Positions 34,168-42,349 are shown, counted from the first letter of the stretch. The stretch: 64,000 nucleotides of DNA from an uncultured Eubacteriales bacterium (GCA_900546515.1 URDG01000003.1:1-64000); one strand, 5' to 3'. A program made the numbers and translations. Notes: generated by a model not told the origin, from the letters alone.

Positions 34168-35553
34168 TCACTGCCCGTTGAGATACTTCAGATAGTCCTG
34201 AAGATATTTGTTTGTAACCGTACCGGCCACGCTCAGTCCGCTGCCACCCCGCTCGACCATTGTGACAAAGGCGTAGGGGTGCTCGTCATCGTCCAGAAAG
34301 CCCACAAACCATGCGTTTGAACTGCCGTCGCCGGTTTCGGCGGTGCCGGTCTTGGCGCAGATGTTCAGACCGGGGAAGTTGTTTTCCGAATCGTAGCTCG
34401 TCACGGCGTTGTAGCTCATATACTGCTTGAGTCTGGCGGCGGTGGAGGCCTCCATATAGCGCTCCGCCACGGGCGTGCTGCCGTCGTTTATGAGCTTCGG
34501 CTCGATGAGTATGCCGCCGTTTGCGATAGCGGAGACGAAGCGCAGCATGGAATACGGGCAGACAAGGTCGGTCGACTGGCCGATGCCGGACCATCCTATC
34601 TCCGGATCGCCGACGAATTCCGTCGGATAGCTGCCCTTGGCGGTCCTGATGCCGTCAAGGCTCTGGCTGTCGAGGAAGCCGTATTCCCGGACGTAATTCA
34701 CCATGGCGTCCTGACCGATGCGCACGGCAAGGCGCGCAAAGGTGCAGTTGCAGGAGTTTGCGAGAGCCTGCTCAAAGGTCTGCTCACCGTGGGCGCGCAT
34801 GCAGGTTATCGGAACGCCCGCGATCTTATACTCGCCTTCACAGTAGAAAGTTTCGTTTTCCAGACCGGAAATGTTTTCTATTGCCGCAGCAGAGGTGACG
34901 AGCTTGAACACAGAGCCCGGCACGAACGCGGCCGAAAGACAGCGGTTTATATATGCGCCCTCGGCCGGTGAGGCGTCAGCCTCGAGAGGGTCTACCGACG
35001 GCGTGGATACCATGCCCAGAAGCTCGCCGGTTTTGTAGTTGCAGACGAGCACGGCGGCGTTATATATCTCCTTTTCCGGCTCGATCTCATTGCCGTCTTC
35101 ATCATACATGGGCTCGCGGTCCTCCGGGACGGGCTTATAGAGCCTGCAGAGGCGCGCATAGATGAGCTTGTTCAGCTCCGCGTCTATGTTCAGGCGCATT
35201 ACGCTGTGCTGCGCCTGCGTGGTGCCGTTTATGAGGTCGAAGCCCTGCATTTCGCCCCAGAAGCTCGACAGTACTCCGGTGCCTGTGCGGCCCCAGTAGT
35301 CGCCTGTGACATGATAATTTGCCTCGCGCGTCCATTCGTCGGGCGCAAACTCGTTTTCATAGCCGCTGAAATACGCCAGCTGCGTGCCCCGGCGGTCATA
35401 TATCTGCCCGGTAGAGCCGGAGTTTGCACGGGAAAAATACAGCGCCCATTCCTGCCCGTGATCGATGTAGCGCAGCACGTATACGACCATTCCGCAGATC
35501 ACGAGCGCGGCGATGAGAAGCACGGTGACTGCGCGGTTTGTTATCCTTTTCAT
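34168..35553 (-). CDS. class B penicillin-binding protein (transpeptidase)
   Basis: A 461-residue protein with one N-terminal membrane anchor (about 8-30) and a transpeptidase domain. The three active-site motifs are visible: S-x-x-K in PGSVFKL (about residue 213-216), S-x-N in SNSCNC (about 267-269) and K-T-G in AKTGTAE (about 401-403). The short pedestal and overall length match the PbpA/SpoVD-like enzymes of Clostridia that pair with a SEDS glycosyltransferase. Its start overlaps the stop of the FHA-FtsW gene (ATGA), making a SEDS-bPBP peptidoglycan synthase pair. It cross-links wall peptides outside the membrane. Confidence 0.93.
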   Translation of the reverse strand: MKRITNRAVTVLLIAALVICGMVVYVLRYIDHGQEWALYFSRANSGSTGQIYDRRGTQLAYFSGYENEFAPDEWTREANYHVTGDYWGRTGTGVLSSFWGEMQGFDLINGTTQAQHSVMRLNIDAELNKLIYARLCRLYKPVPEDREPMYDEDGNEIEPEKEIYNAAVLVCNYKTGELLGMVSTPSVDPLEADASPAEGAYINRCLSAAFVPGSVFKLVTSAAAIENISGLENETFYCEGEYKIAGVPITCMRAHGEQTFEQALANSCNCTFARLAVRIGQDAMVNYVREYGFLDSQSLDGIRTAKGSYPTEFVGDPEIGWSGIGQSTDLVCPYSMLRFVSAIANGGILIEPKLINDGSTPVAERYMEASTAARLKQYMSYNAVTSYDSENNFPGLNICAKTGTAETGDGSSNAWFVGFLDDDEHPYAFVTMVERGGSGLSVAGTVTNKYLQDYLKYLNGQ

Positions 35554-37268
35554 TCGCCGTCCTCCTCCTCCTCATCGTCGTCCTCCTCGCCGGCAATATG
35601 CTTGACGGCATTGACGGCGAAGCTTGCGTTTCTGCGGTTGTCCGCGCTCTTGACATAGGCCATCATCATCCAGCATGCGAGCAGCGACGAGCCGCCGCGC
35701 GACACGAACGGAAATGTGACGCCGGTAAACGGCAGAATGTCCAGCGAGCCGAACACGTTCAGCGCCAGCTGCACCAACATCATGCTCATCGCAGCGCAGG
35801 CGGCGATCGCGTAGTATGCCGAGCGGCCCTGCCGCGCCGAGCGCACGGCGAAGAAGGCCAGCGTCAGCACGGCGAGCACCATGCATATGCCGACGATCAG
35901 GCCGAGCTCCTCGCATATGAGGGCAAAGACCATGTCGGTGTTGGCGGCGAAGATGTTTTCAAGCCAGCCCGCCCCGGCGCCTTTGCCGAAAAGTCCGCCG
36001 GACGCTGCGGCGGACATTGCGCGCGTCTGCTGGAAGCCCTTGTCGTACACGTCCTCCCAGACGTGCCCCCATGCAGCAAAGCGCTGGGCAATGTAAGGCT
36101 TGACGGATACGGCCAGAAAACCGGCAAGTCCCGCGCCGGATACGGCCAGCAGTACGGTAGCTATCGAGCCGGAGCGCATGAAGGATATGACAAGAAAGCT
36201 GACGAAAAATATGAGCGCCGTGCCAAAGTCGCCGATGAGCGCGAGTGCGACGACGCAGGCGGCTGAAAAGCCGATGAAGGTATACAGGTTCCGCGTGCGG
36301 TACAGCCTGTCGAGCGTGGACGCGCCCACATAGATGTACAGAGCCTTTACAAATTCGGAGGGCTGGAACGAATAGCCGCCGAACTCGAGCCAGTTCCTTG
36401 CGCCGAAAACGGCGTCGCTCGTGGCGACGTTCAGGCCGAGCAGCGCAATGGCGAGCACCGCGACGGGTATCCTCATAGTTGAGGTGCGCTTGAGATTGCG
36501 CAGCCACCAGCCGCCGGCGAGAAACAGCGCCACGCCCGCGATGGTCAGCAGGAGCTGCTTGTACATATCCTCCGGCGTGGACGAGGCCGCGACCGACATG
36601 CCGAGCGAGCTGAGATAGAAAGCCAGCGTCTCTACCTCGTAGCCGCTGCGGCCTATGAAGCGCATCGCGTAATAGCATATCCACTGCACGCAGATCAGCC
36701 CGGCGAAGGCGAGCGCTATATCGCCTATATATTCGCCGCCGGCGGAGCACACATGCTCCAGCAGGAGAAAAAGCTGAAAAAGCGTGAGATATGTGAGCGT
36801 GAGAGCGGGAGAGACGGTCTGCCCCGCGCGCGTGCGCCTGTTTTCAAGCGCCTCGCGCTGCTCGGTGTTTACGGGGAGAAAGCGCAGGACATTGCCGCCG
36901 AGATTGAGTACGTCTCCGTTCCTGACCTCGCAGCCTGCGGCGCCGACCTTCACGCCGTTGACCCACACGCCGCCCTTGGAGAAAATATCGTACAGCCGCC
37001 ACGCGCCACGGTCAGAGCGCGTGAGGACGGCATGGACGCGCCCGATGCCGGGCATGTCCACACGGAGGTCGGAAAAGCGGGAGCGGCCTATGAGGTTTTC
37101 CCAGTGATATATGGGCAGGTTTTCCCGGCCGCGGCGGATGTAGCCCCAAAGCTCCGGCTCGTAGCGCTCGTTTAGCATGGAGCGGATGCAGCGCACCAGT
37201 ATTGCCGCAGAGAGAATGATAATGCCGTATTTGGATGTCGTCATGGCATATTCAAGCAGCAGCTCCAT
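35550..37268 (-). CDS. FHA domain fused to a FtsW/RodA/SpoVE (SEDS) protein
   Basis: A 572-residue protein. An initial membrane segment (about 12-28) is followed by an FHA-like domain at about 55-130 with IGRSRFSDLRVDMPG, G-R-V-H-A and GVWVNG. The usual Ser before x-x-His of FHA domains is Gly here, so phosphothreonine binding may be weak. About ten membrane helices follow, with SEDS motifs such as GARNWLEFGGYSFQPSEFVK (about 290-309) and PFTGVTFPFVSRGGSSLLA near the end. SEDS proteins polymerise glycan strands from lipid II. The acidic tail is EEDDDEEEED. It forms an operon with the class B PBP. Phospho-signal control through the FHA domain is inference. Confidence 0.9.
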   Translation of the reverse strand: MELLLEYAMTTSKYGIIILSAAILVRCIRSMLNERYEPELWGYIRRGRENLPIYHWENLIGRSRFSDLRVDMPGIGRVHAVLTRSDRGAWRLYDIFSKGGVWVNGVKVGAAGCEVRNGDVLNLGGNVLRFLPVNTEQREALENRRTRAGQTVSPALTLTYLTLFQLFLLLEHVCSAGGEYIGDIALAFAGLICVQWICYYAMRFIGRSGYEVETLAFYLSSLGMSVAASSTPEDMYKQLLLTIAGVALFLAGGWWLRNLKRTSTMRIPVAVLAIALLGLNVATSDAVFGARNWLEFGGYSFQPSEFVKALYIYVGASTLDRLYRTRNLYTFIGFSAACVVALALIGDFGTALIFFVSFLVISFMRSGSIATVLLAVSGAGLAGFLAVSVKPYIAQRFAAWGHVWEDVYDKGFQQTRAMSAAASGGLFGKGAGAGWLENIFAANTDMVFALICEELGLIVGICMVLAVLTLAFFAVRSARQGRSAYYAIAACAAMSMMLVQLALNVFGSLDILPFTGVTFPFVSRGGSSLLACWMMMAYVKSADNRRNASFAVNAVKHIAGEEDDDEEEEDGE

Positions 37269-37304
37269 GTTCCTTCCTCACTTTACATAATAACCTAATT
37301 CTAT

Positions 37305-37334
37305 ATTATAACACAGAGCTTATGCGGTTGACAA
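37305..37334 (-). promoter_or_regulatory. promoter of the FHA-FtsW/PBP operon
   Basis: Reverse-strand TTGTCA (complement of 37329-37334), 18-bp spacer, TATAAT (complement of 37305-37310). The -35 box overlaps that of the divergent forward promoter at 37328. Confidence 0.65.
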
Positions 37335-37356
37335 CAGCGCTGTGTTAATCTAAAAT
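37328..37356 (+). promoter_or_regulatory. promoter of the NusG_II/Gx pair
   Basis: TTGACA at 37328-37333, 17-bp spacer, TAAAAT at 37351-37356. Transcription would begin near 37363, almost at the first usable ATG codons (37364, 37373, 37391), so the message is leaderless or nearly so. Confidence 0.6.
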
Positions 37357-37750
37357 GATTTACATGAAAAAAAGAATGAATTTTTCCGGTATGGACAAAA
37401 AAACGAGAATATGGATCATCGCGCTGACGGCTGTGTGCATCGTGTGCGCGCTCGTTTTTGCGCTCTTCGGCGCTCTCGATAACGGAACGACGGCGGTCGT
37501 GCGGGTCGACGGCGAGGAGCTGTACAGGATAGACCTTGCCGCCGTCAGGGAGAGCTACGATATTAATATTGACACACAGTACGGACACAATACCGTTCAT
37601 GTTGAGCCGGGAAGAATATCCGTGAGCGAGGCGGACTGCCCGGATCAGGTCTGCGTCAGGCAGGGGGCGATAAGCCAGGGCGGCGTGCCGGTGATCTGCA
37701 TGCCGCATCATCTGAGTGTGAGGATCGAGGGGAAGGGGATAGATGGCTAA
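37355..37750 (+). CDS. NusG domain II-containing protein
   Basis: A small protein of up to 131 residues. Basic N-terminus, one hydrophobic segment (about 25-45), then an extracytoplasmic NusG_II domain (VVRVDGEELYRIDLA, HVEPGRISVSEADCPDQVC, PVICMPHHLSVRIEG). The paired Cys (C-P-D-Q-V-C and the later I-C-M-P) are conserved in this family. Such proteins occur beside Gx transporter and ApbE genes, and have been connected with extracytoplasmic flavinylation, but the role is not established. Several Met codons are possible starts (37355, 37364, 37373, 37391) and none has a good ribosome site. If the -10 box at 37351 is real, the start is at or after 37364. Confidence 0.8.
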   Translation: MIYMKKRMNFSGMDKKTRIWIIALTAVCIVCALVFALFGALDNGTTAVVRVDGEELYRIDLAAVRESYDINIDTQYGHNTVHVEPGRISVSEADCPDQVCVRQGAISQGGVPVICMPHHLSVRIEGKGIDG

Positions 37751-38243
37751 GACGAAGAAGTTGGCGCTGATGGCGGTGCTGACGGCGATAGCGCTGACGA
37801 TATTCATGCTTGAATCGCAGATCCCCGCGCCGGTGCCGGTGCCCGGAGTGAAGCTCGGCCTTGCAAATGTGATCACGCTCACGGCAATGCTGATACTGGG
37901 ACGCCGGGAGGCCGGTGCGGTGCTGGCTGTGCGCATCGTCATGGGCGCGGCGTTTGCGGGGAGCCCGGCCGCGCTGATATACAGCGCCGCGGGCGGCGTG
38001 CTTGCGTATATCGTGATGTGCCTGCTCGTAGGCGTGATACCGGAGAAGCGGCTGTGGGCGCTGTCGGCGCTTTCCGCCGTCGCGCACAATATGGGCCAGC
38101 TTGCCGCCTGCGCGCTGGTCGTGAAAACGCCGGGCGTATTTGTCTATGCGCCGGCGCTGATCGTCTCCGGCGTGATCACCGGCATTTTTACGGGTTTTGC
38201 CGCGATGTATCTTGTGCGCGCCGTAAGGAAGCTGAAATTATGA
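37743..38243 (+). CDS. Gx transporter family protein (Hpre_diP_synt_I)
   Basis: A 166-residue integral membrane protein with about five hydrophobic segments. The family motif is M-L-E-S-Q-I-P-A-P-V-P-V-P-G-V-K-L-G-L-A-N (about 19-39, read in parts), followed by helices with G-R-R-E-A and A-G-S-P-A-A-L-I-Y-S. PF07456 members were once labelled heptaprenyl diphosphate synthase component I, but their topology is that of an ECF-type substrate-binding subunit. It overlaps the NusG_II gene by 8 bp, a conserved arrangement in Clostridia. No ECF ATPases or ApbE flavin transferase genes are adjacent. Confidence 0.85.
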   Translation: MAKTKKLALMAVLTAIALTIFMLESQIPAPVPVPGVKLGLANVITLTAMLILGRREAGAVLAVRIVMGAAFAGSPAALIYSAAGGVLAYIVMCLLVGVIPEKRLWALSALSAVAHNMGQLAACALVVKTPGVFVYAPALIVSGVITGIFTGFAAMYLVRAVRKLKL

Positions 38244-38263
38244 CACTATTTACTTTATGAGGT

Positions 38264-38291
38264 TTGACTATTTGCACGAAACGGATATAAT
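38264..38291 (+). promoter_or_regulatory. promoter of the Mrp/NifX-like pair
   Basis: TTGACT at 38264-38269, 16-bp spacer, TATAAT at 38286-38291; ATG at 38339. Confidence 0.6.
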
Positions 38292-38338
38292 AGAGAGCAG
38301 ACAGCAAAAAAATAAAAGGTGAAAGGTAAGGTCAGAAT

Positions 38339-39169
38339 ATGAGCGATTGTACACATGACTGTTCAACATGCTCCGAGAGCTGCGCCAGCCGCGACCCGAA
38401 GAGCTTTATCAAGCCGCTGCACGAGGGTGCGAGCGTAAAGAAAGTCATTGCCGTCGTCAGCGGCAAGGGCGGCGTCGGCAAATCCCTTGTGACGAGCCTG
38501 CTCGCATCAGAGATGCAGCGCCGCGGCTATAACTGCGCCGTGCTCGACGCGGATATAACGGGCCCATCCATCCCAAAATCCTTCGGCATAACCGAGCATG
38601 CCACAGGTACCGATGAGTATCTTATCCCTGTCACGACATATACGGGCATGCAGATAATGTCCATCAACCTCATTCTTCAGGATGAGCGGGAGCCGGTCGT
38701 GTGGCGCGGCCCGGTCATTGCAGGCGCCGTCACGCAGTTCTGGACGGATGTTATGTGGCAGGATGTGGACTATATGTTTGTCGACATGCCTCCCGGAACG
38801 GGCGACGTGCCGCTGACAGTGTTTCAGTCTCTGCCGATAGACGGCATCGTCATCGTTACGACGCCGCAGGATCTTGTCAGCATGATCGTGGCAAAGGCCG
38901 TGAAAATGGCGGAGCTGATGAATGTTCCCGTACTGGGCATAGTGGAGAACATGTCCTACTTCAAATGTCCCGGCTGCGGGAAAGAGCACGCTATTTTCGG
39001 CGAGAGCAAGGTCGAGAAGGTCGCGGCGGAGTTCGGCATCAGCCATTTTGCCCGCCTGCCGATAGATCCCGCCGTCGCCGCAATGGTGGACGCAGGCGAG
39101 GTCGAGCATGTCAGCGGCGAGCACATAGCGCCGATAGCGGATTACATTGAAAAGGGAGACAAGGCATGA
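38339..39169 (+). CDS. Mrp/NBP35 family iron-sulfur carrier ATPase
   Basis: A 276-residue P-loop protein. The N-terminal Cys-rich segment (C-T-H-D-C-S-T-C-S-E-S-C, about 4-15) resembles NBP35-type cluster ligands. The deviant Walker A is GKGGVGKS (about 42-49), and VDMPPGTGDVPLTVFQSLP is the switch region. FKCPGCGKEH (about 205-214) supplies the C-x-x-C that holds a bridging Fe4S4 cluster in the dimer. It assembles or delivers Fe-S clusters in the cytosol. The gene overlaps the NifX-like gene by 4 bp, suggesting a joint function in metal-cluster handling. Confidence 0.93.
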   Translation: MSDCTHDCSTCSESCASRDPKSFIKPLHEGASVKKVIAVVSGKGGVGKSLVTSLLASEMQRRGYNCAVLDADITGPSIPKSFGITEHATGTDEYLIPVTTYTGMQIMSINLILQDEREPVVWRGPVIAGAVTQFWTDVMWQDVDYMFVDMPPGTGDVPLTVFQSLPIDGIVIVTTPQDLVSMIVAKAVKMAELMNVPVLGIVENMSYFKCPGCGKEHAIFGESKVEKVAAEFGISHFARLPIDPAVAAMVDAGEVEHVSGEHIAPIADYIEKGDKA

Positions 39170-39588
39170 TAGTTGCGGTAGCCTATAATAACGGAGAGAT
39201 CGGCGAGCATTTCGGCCACGCGGAGATGTTCGCGCTGTATGACTACTACGGTTCGGATGTGTCCGAGTGCAATAAGCGCCTGATAGACAGCTCCGGCTGC
39301 CACGGGCATCAGGCCATGGCGGAGCTTATGCGGGACAATAAGGTCGACGCAGTGCTCTCGGGCAATATGGGGCCCGAGGCAAAGCGCACGCTCCTGAGCT
39401 TCGGCATCGTTCCGGTCTCCGGCTTCTGCGGGGATGCGGACACGGCGGCGGATCTTCTCATCACAGGTCGGCTTCCGATAACCGGCGGTGAAGAGGGCTG
39501 CGGCAGCGGATGCGGAGGGTGCTCCGGCTGCGGCCATGACGAGGGCGAGGACTGCGCCTGCGGCGGTGGCTGCTCAGGCTGCCATTGA
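39166..39588 (+). CDS. dinitrogenase iron-molybdenum cofactor (NifX/NifB-like) family protein with Cys/Gly tail
   Basis: A 140-residue protein. Residues 1-108 form the Nitro_FeMo-Co fold (MIVAVAYNNGEIGEHFGHAE, then C-H-G-H-Q-A-M). The last 35 residues are a Gly/Cys tail (GCGSGCGGCSGCGHDEGEDC and more) with nine cysteines. Such tails can coordinate metals. These short proteins occur in many anaerobes that do not fix nitrogen, generally beside Mrp-type ATPases as here. A carrier of Fe-S or other metal clusters is the usual proposal. No nitrogenase genes are present. Confidence 0.88.
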   Translation: MIVAVAYNNGEIGEHFGHAEMFALYDYYGSDVSECNKRLIDSSGCHGHQAMAELMRDNKVDAVLSGNMGPEAKRTLLSFGIVPVSGFCGDADTAADLLITGRLPITGGEEGCGSGCGGCSGCGHDEGEDCACGGGCSGCH

Positions 39589-39610
39589 GCGGAGAATCGA
39601 ATACCAAATA

Positions 39611-39651
39611 AAAAAGCTATGGAATAGCTGTTCGCTGTTCCATAGCTTTTT
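39611..39651. terminator. bidirectional intrinsic terminator
   Basis: A 14-bp stem (AAAAAGCTATGGAA, 39611-39624 with 39638-39651) and a 13-nt loop containing AGC/GCT. Works for the Mrp pair and for the reverse metal-efflux operon. Confidence 0.9.
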
Positions 39652-39733
39652 AATATCATGCCGCATTATACGGCAGGAGCGCATATTATCCGTCGCCGCC
39701 GCAGCTGTGCCGTCCGGCACTGCAAACGGAGCT

Positions 39734-40096
39734 TTATTCCGAAATGTGATCCATGCCCTGGCTGACTATCGTGCGCACATGGTCATCCGCCAGCGAGTAG
39801 AAAACGCTGCGTCCTTCGCGGCGGCTCTTTATGAGCTTGTTCTGCTTGAGGATTTTGAGCTGGTGGGACACGGCGGATACGGTCATGTTCAGCGCCGCCG
39901 CCATATCGCACACGCAGACCTCAGCCTCAAAGAGCACAAAGAGTATGCGGATGCGGGTCGAATCGCCAAATACCTTAAATAGCTCTGCCAGATCATAGAG
40001 CTGGTTTTCGCCGGGCAGCTTCTCACGCACGATGTTCAGCAGCTCCTCGTGGACTTCGTTTGCTTCGCAGCAGTCTATTTCCTTTTCGTTTTCCAT
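39734..40096 (-). CDS. ArsR/SmtB-family metal-responsive repressor
   Basis: A 120-residue winged-helix protein. The N-terminal C-C pair (residues 9-10) and the E-V-C-V-C-D-M motif (about 58-64) match the alpha-3N thiolate site of CadC/CmtR-type sensors of Cd, Pb and Zn. The C-terminal helix DDHVRTIVSQGMDH has Asp/His residues placed like the alpha-5 zinc site. The recognition helix is MTVSAVSHQLKIL. It is last in an operon with an HMA protein and a P1B ATPase and should repress the promoter at 42289, releasing when metal binds. Confidence 0.92.
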   Translation of the reverse strand: MENEKEIDCCEANEVHEELLNIVREKLPGENQLYDLAELFKVFGDSTRIRILFVLFEAEVCVCDMAAALNMTVSAVSHQLKILKQNKLIKSRREGRSVFYSLADDHVRTIVSQGMDHISE

Positions 40097-40106
40097 GTGC
40101 AGTACC

Positions 40107-41975
40107 TCACAGATGCTTCACGTTCAGCGCCCTTATGGCGTTGAGCACGGCGATTATCATAACACCGACGTCGGCAAAGATGGCGACCCACATGTTTGCG
40201 ATGCCTACTGCGCCGAGCACGAGGCATATGAGCTTCACGCCAATGGCAAAATAGATGTTTTCGTAAACTATTCTCAGACACTTTCTGGAGATGCGTATGG
40301 CTTTTGCAATCTTGAGGGGATTATCGTCCATGAGCACGACGTCCGCCGCTTCGATCGCGGCGTCGGAGCCGAGAGCGCCCATTGCGATGCCGATGTCGGC
40401 GCGGGAGAGCACGGGCGCGTCGTTGATGCCGTCGCCGACGAAGGCGAGCATTTCGTCCTTCTGCTTTGCCTGAAGCAGCTCCTCGACCTTCGTGACCTTG
40501 TCCTCGGGCAGAAGCTGGCTGTGGACCTCGTCGATACCGAGCTCTGCGGCTACGCTCTGCGCGGCCTTGTCGCCGTCGCCGGTGAGCATGACGGTCTTGC
40601 TTACGCCGATGCGCTTGAGAGCGCTTATGGCCTCTTTCGCGTCGGGCTTTACAACGTCGCAGATCAGGATATGACCGCAGTACTTGCCGTCGATCGCAAC
40701 ATGCACGACGGTGCCTGCCTGGCTGCACTCCCTGAACTCAATGCCGAGCTGCGCCATCAGACGATGGTTGCCGGCGGCGACCTGATGTCCGTCTACATCG
40801 GCGATCACGCCGTGGCCGCTGATCTCCTGCACGTTGCTCACGCGGCTTTTGTCGAGCATTTCGCCGTAGGCTCTCTGCAGGCTCTGGCTGATCGGGTGGG
40901 TGGAGTAGCTCTCGGCAAGCGCTGCAGACTCGAGAAGCTTTTTCTCTTCGATCGCGCTGTGGTGGATGCCGGCGACCTCAAAAACACCCTTTGTCATGGT
41001 GCCGGTCTTGTCAAACACGACATATTTGACCTTGGACAGCGTCTCCATGAAGTTGGAGCCCTTTATAAGTACGCCGGCGCTGCTCGCGCCGCCTATGCCG
41101 GCAAAGAAGCTGAGCGGGATGCTGATGACCAGCGCGCACGGGCAGCTGATGACAAGGAAAGTGAGCGCCCTGTATATCCACGTACCGGCGTCCGCAGAAT
41201 TTCCGGCGATGAGATTGACGACGGGGGGAACGATGGCGAGCGCAAGTGCGCTGTAGCACACGGCCGGGGTGTAGATACGGGCAAATTTGGAGATGAACGC
41301 CTCGCTTTTGGATTTGCGGGAGCTTGCGTTTTCAACAAGCTCGAGTATCTTCGAGGCGGTGGACTCGCCGAATTCTCTGGTGGTGCGTATCCTGAGCAGG
41401 CCGCTCTCATTGATGCAGCCGCTTATGACCTCGTCTCCGGCGCCGACGCTGCGCGGAAGGCTCTCGCCGGTGAGGGCTGCCGTGTCAAGCACGCTCGTGC
41501 CGTCGACGATCACGCCGTCAATGGGTATCTTCTCGCCTGGCTGCACGACTATGACCGTGCCTATGGCTATCTCATCCGGGTCGTGCTTTACGAGCTGGCC
41601 GTTTTCGTCCTCAATGTTGGCATAGTCGGGGCGGATGTCCATGAGCTGACCGATGCTGCGGCGGCTCTTGCCGACGGCGATCTTCTCAAAGAGCTCGCCG
41701 ATCTGGTAGAAGATCATAACGGCGACGCCCTCGCGGTAGTCGCCGAGAGCTATAGCACCGACGGTGGCGACGGCCATGAGGAAGTTTTCGTCAAAGGGCT
41801 GCCCCTTCCTGATGCCCTTCCATGCCTTTATCAGGGTCTCATAGCCGATAGTCAGGTACGGAATGATGAACAGGACGAACTTCAGCCAGCCGTCCGCCGG
41901 ACTCAGCTCCAACGCGACCGTCAGCACGATCGCGGCTATTATACGGTACAGCAGGTTCTTCTGCTTCTTGTTCAT
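40107..41975 (-). CDS. P1B-type heavy-metal ATPase (Zn/Cd/Pb exporter-like)
   Basis: A 622-residue pump. The transport motif C-P-C in ISCPCALVISIP, the phosphorylation motif D-K-T-G-T, the H-P locus motif (YSTHPISQ), G-D-G-I-N-D and TGES are all visible. No N-terminal HMA domain is fused; the HMA domain is a separate protein encoded upstream. The final membrane segments have V-K-L-I-C and F-A-D-V-G-V-M, with the Lys and Asp typical of Zn/Cd/Pb-type P1B-2 pumps. GGAGG lies upstream of ATG 41975. It exports metal at the cytoplasmic membrane, controlled by the adjacent ArsR protein. Confidence 0.94.
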   Translation of the reverse strand: MNKKQKNLLYRIIAAIVLTVALELSPADGWLKFVLFIIPYLTIGYETLIKAWKGIRKGQPFDENFLMAVATVGAIALGDYREGVAVMIFYQIGELFEKIAVGKSRRSIGQLMDIRPDYANIEDENGQLVKHDPDEIAIGTVIVVQPGEKIPIDGVIVDGTSVLDTAALTGESLPRSVGAGDEVISGCINESGLLRIRTTREFGESTASKILELVENASSRKSKSEAFISKFARIYTPAVCYSALALAIVPPVVNLIAGNSADAGTWIYRALTFLVISCPCALVISIPLSFFAGIGGASSAGVLIKGSNFMETLSKVKYVVFDKTGTMTKGVFEVAGIHHSAIEEKKLLESAALAESYSTHPISQSLQRAYGEMLDKSRVSNVQEISGHGVIADVDGHQVAAGNHRLMAQLGIEFRECSQAGTVVHVAIDGKYCGHILICDVVKPDAKEAISALKRIGVSKTVMLTGDGDKAAQSVAAELGIDEVHSQLLPEDKVTKVEELLQAKQKDEMLAFVGDGINDAPVLSRADIGIAMGALGSDAAIEAADVVLMDDNPLKIAKAIRISRKCLRIVYENIYFAIGVKLICLVLGAVGIANMWVAIFADVGVMIIAVLNAIRALNVKHL

Positions 41976-42005
41976 GGTATCGCCTCCGGAAAGTTTTGTT
42001 TTATA

Positions 42006-42224
42006 TCAGAAAAAGATCTCGCAGTCGTCCTCAACGCGCTTGCAGTTCTTCAGCACATCCTTCATAACTGCCTTGACGTCGGCCCCGTCCTCAAACTCGA
42101 CGGTCATCTTCAGCGCCATGAAATTCACAACTGCGTCCTTGACGCCTTTGGTCTCCTTCGCGGCCTGCTCCATCTTGTTTGCGCAGTTTGCGCAGTCAAC
42201 GTCTATCATGTAGGTCTTTTTCAT
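42006..42224 (-). CDS. stand-alone HMA-domain metal-binding protein
   Basis: A 72-residue heavy-metal-associated domain. The metal motif D-C-A-N-C-A-N-K (C-x-x-C at about 9-12) has an Asp next to the first Cys, as in the Zn/Cd/Pb-binding HMA domains of ZntA-like pumps (D-C-x-x-C). The C-terminal acidic/Cys stretch RVEDDCEIFF adds possible ligands. ATG 42224 is preferred for the AAGGAG site; the longer frame up to 42272 reads through the operator. It is probably a metal chaperone for the ATPase, supplying in trans the domain the pump lacks. Confidence 0.9.
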   Translation of the reverse strand: MKKTYMIDVDCANCANKMEQAAKETKGVKDAVVNFMALKMTVEFEDGADVKAVMKDVLKNCKRVEDDCEIFF

Positions 42225-42257
42225 TTCAATGTCTCCTTCGTAAAATTTTGAATTCGA

Positions 42258-42287
42258 CATTTGAACAATCATTCAAATGTTCAAATG
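42258..42287 (-). promoter_or_regulatory. ArsR-type operator
   Basis: CATTTGAA at 42258-42265 and TTCAAATG at 42272-42279 form an inverted repeat with 6-bp spacing. A second TTCAAATG follows at 42280-42287. This is the TCAA-n6-TTGA style of ArsR/SmtB sites. It sits from about -5 to +25 relative to the predicted reverse-strand start, a position suited to repression. Confidence 0.75.
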
Positions 42288-42288
42288 C

Positions 42289-42317
42289 ATTATATGCCCG
42301 TGTACGCAGCATGTCAA
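42289..42317 (-). promoter_or_regulatory. consensus promoter of the metal-efflux operon
   Basis: Reverse-strand TTGACA (complement of 42312-42317), 17-bp spacer, TATAAT (complement of 42289-42294), immediately followed by the operator repeat. Confidence 0.85.
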
Positions 42318-42349
42318 GCGTTTTTATCGAAAAAACGGCGGACAGAATG

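Noticed and set aside
39166..39588. Evidence of nitrogen fixation from the NifX-like and Nif11-like proteins
   Set aside because: Both families are common in non-fixing anaerobes and no nifHDK or nifB genes are present in the window.
40032..42251. 739-codon open frame on the forward strand
   Set aside because: Exact antisense of the P1B ATPase and its neighbours; a by-product of GC-rich third positions, with no domain pattern.
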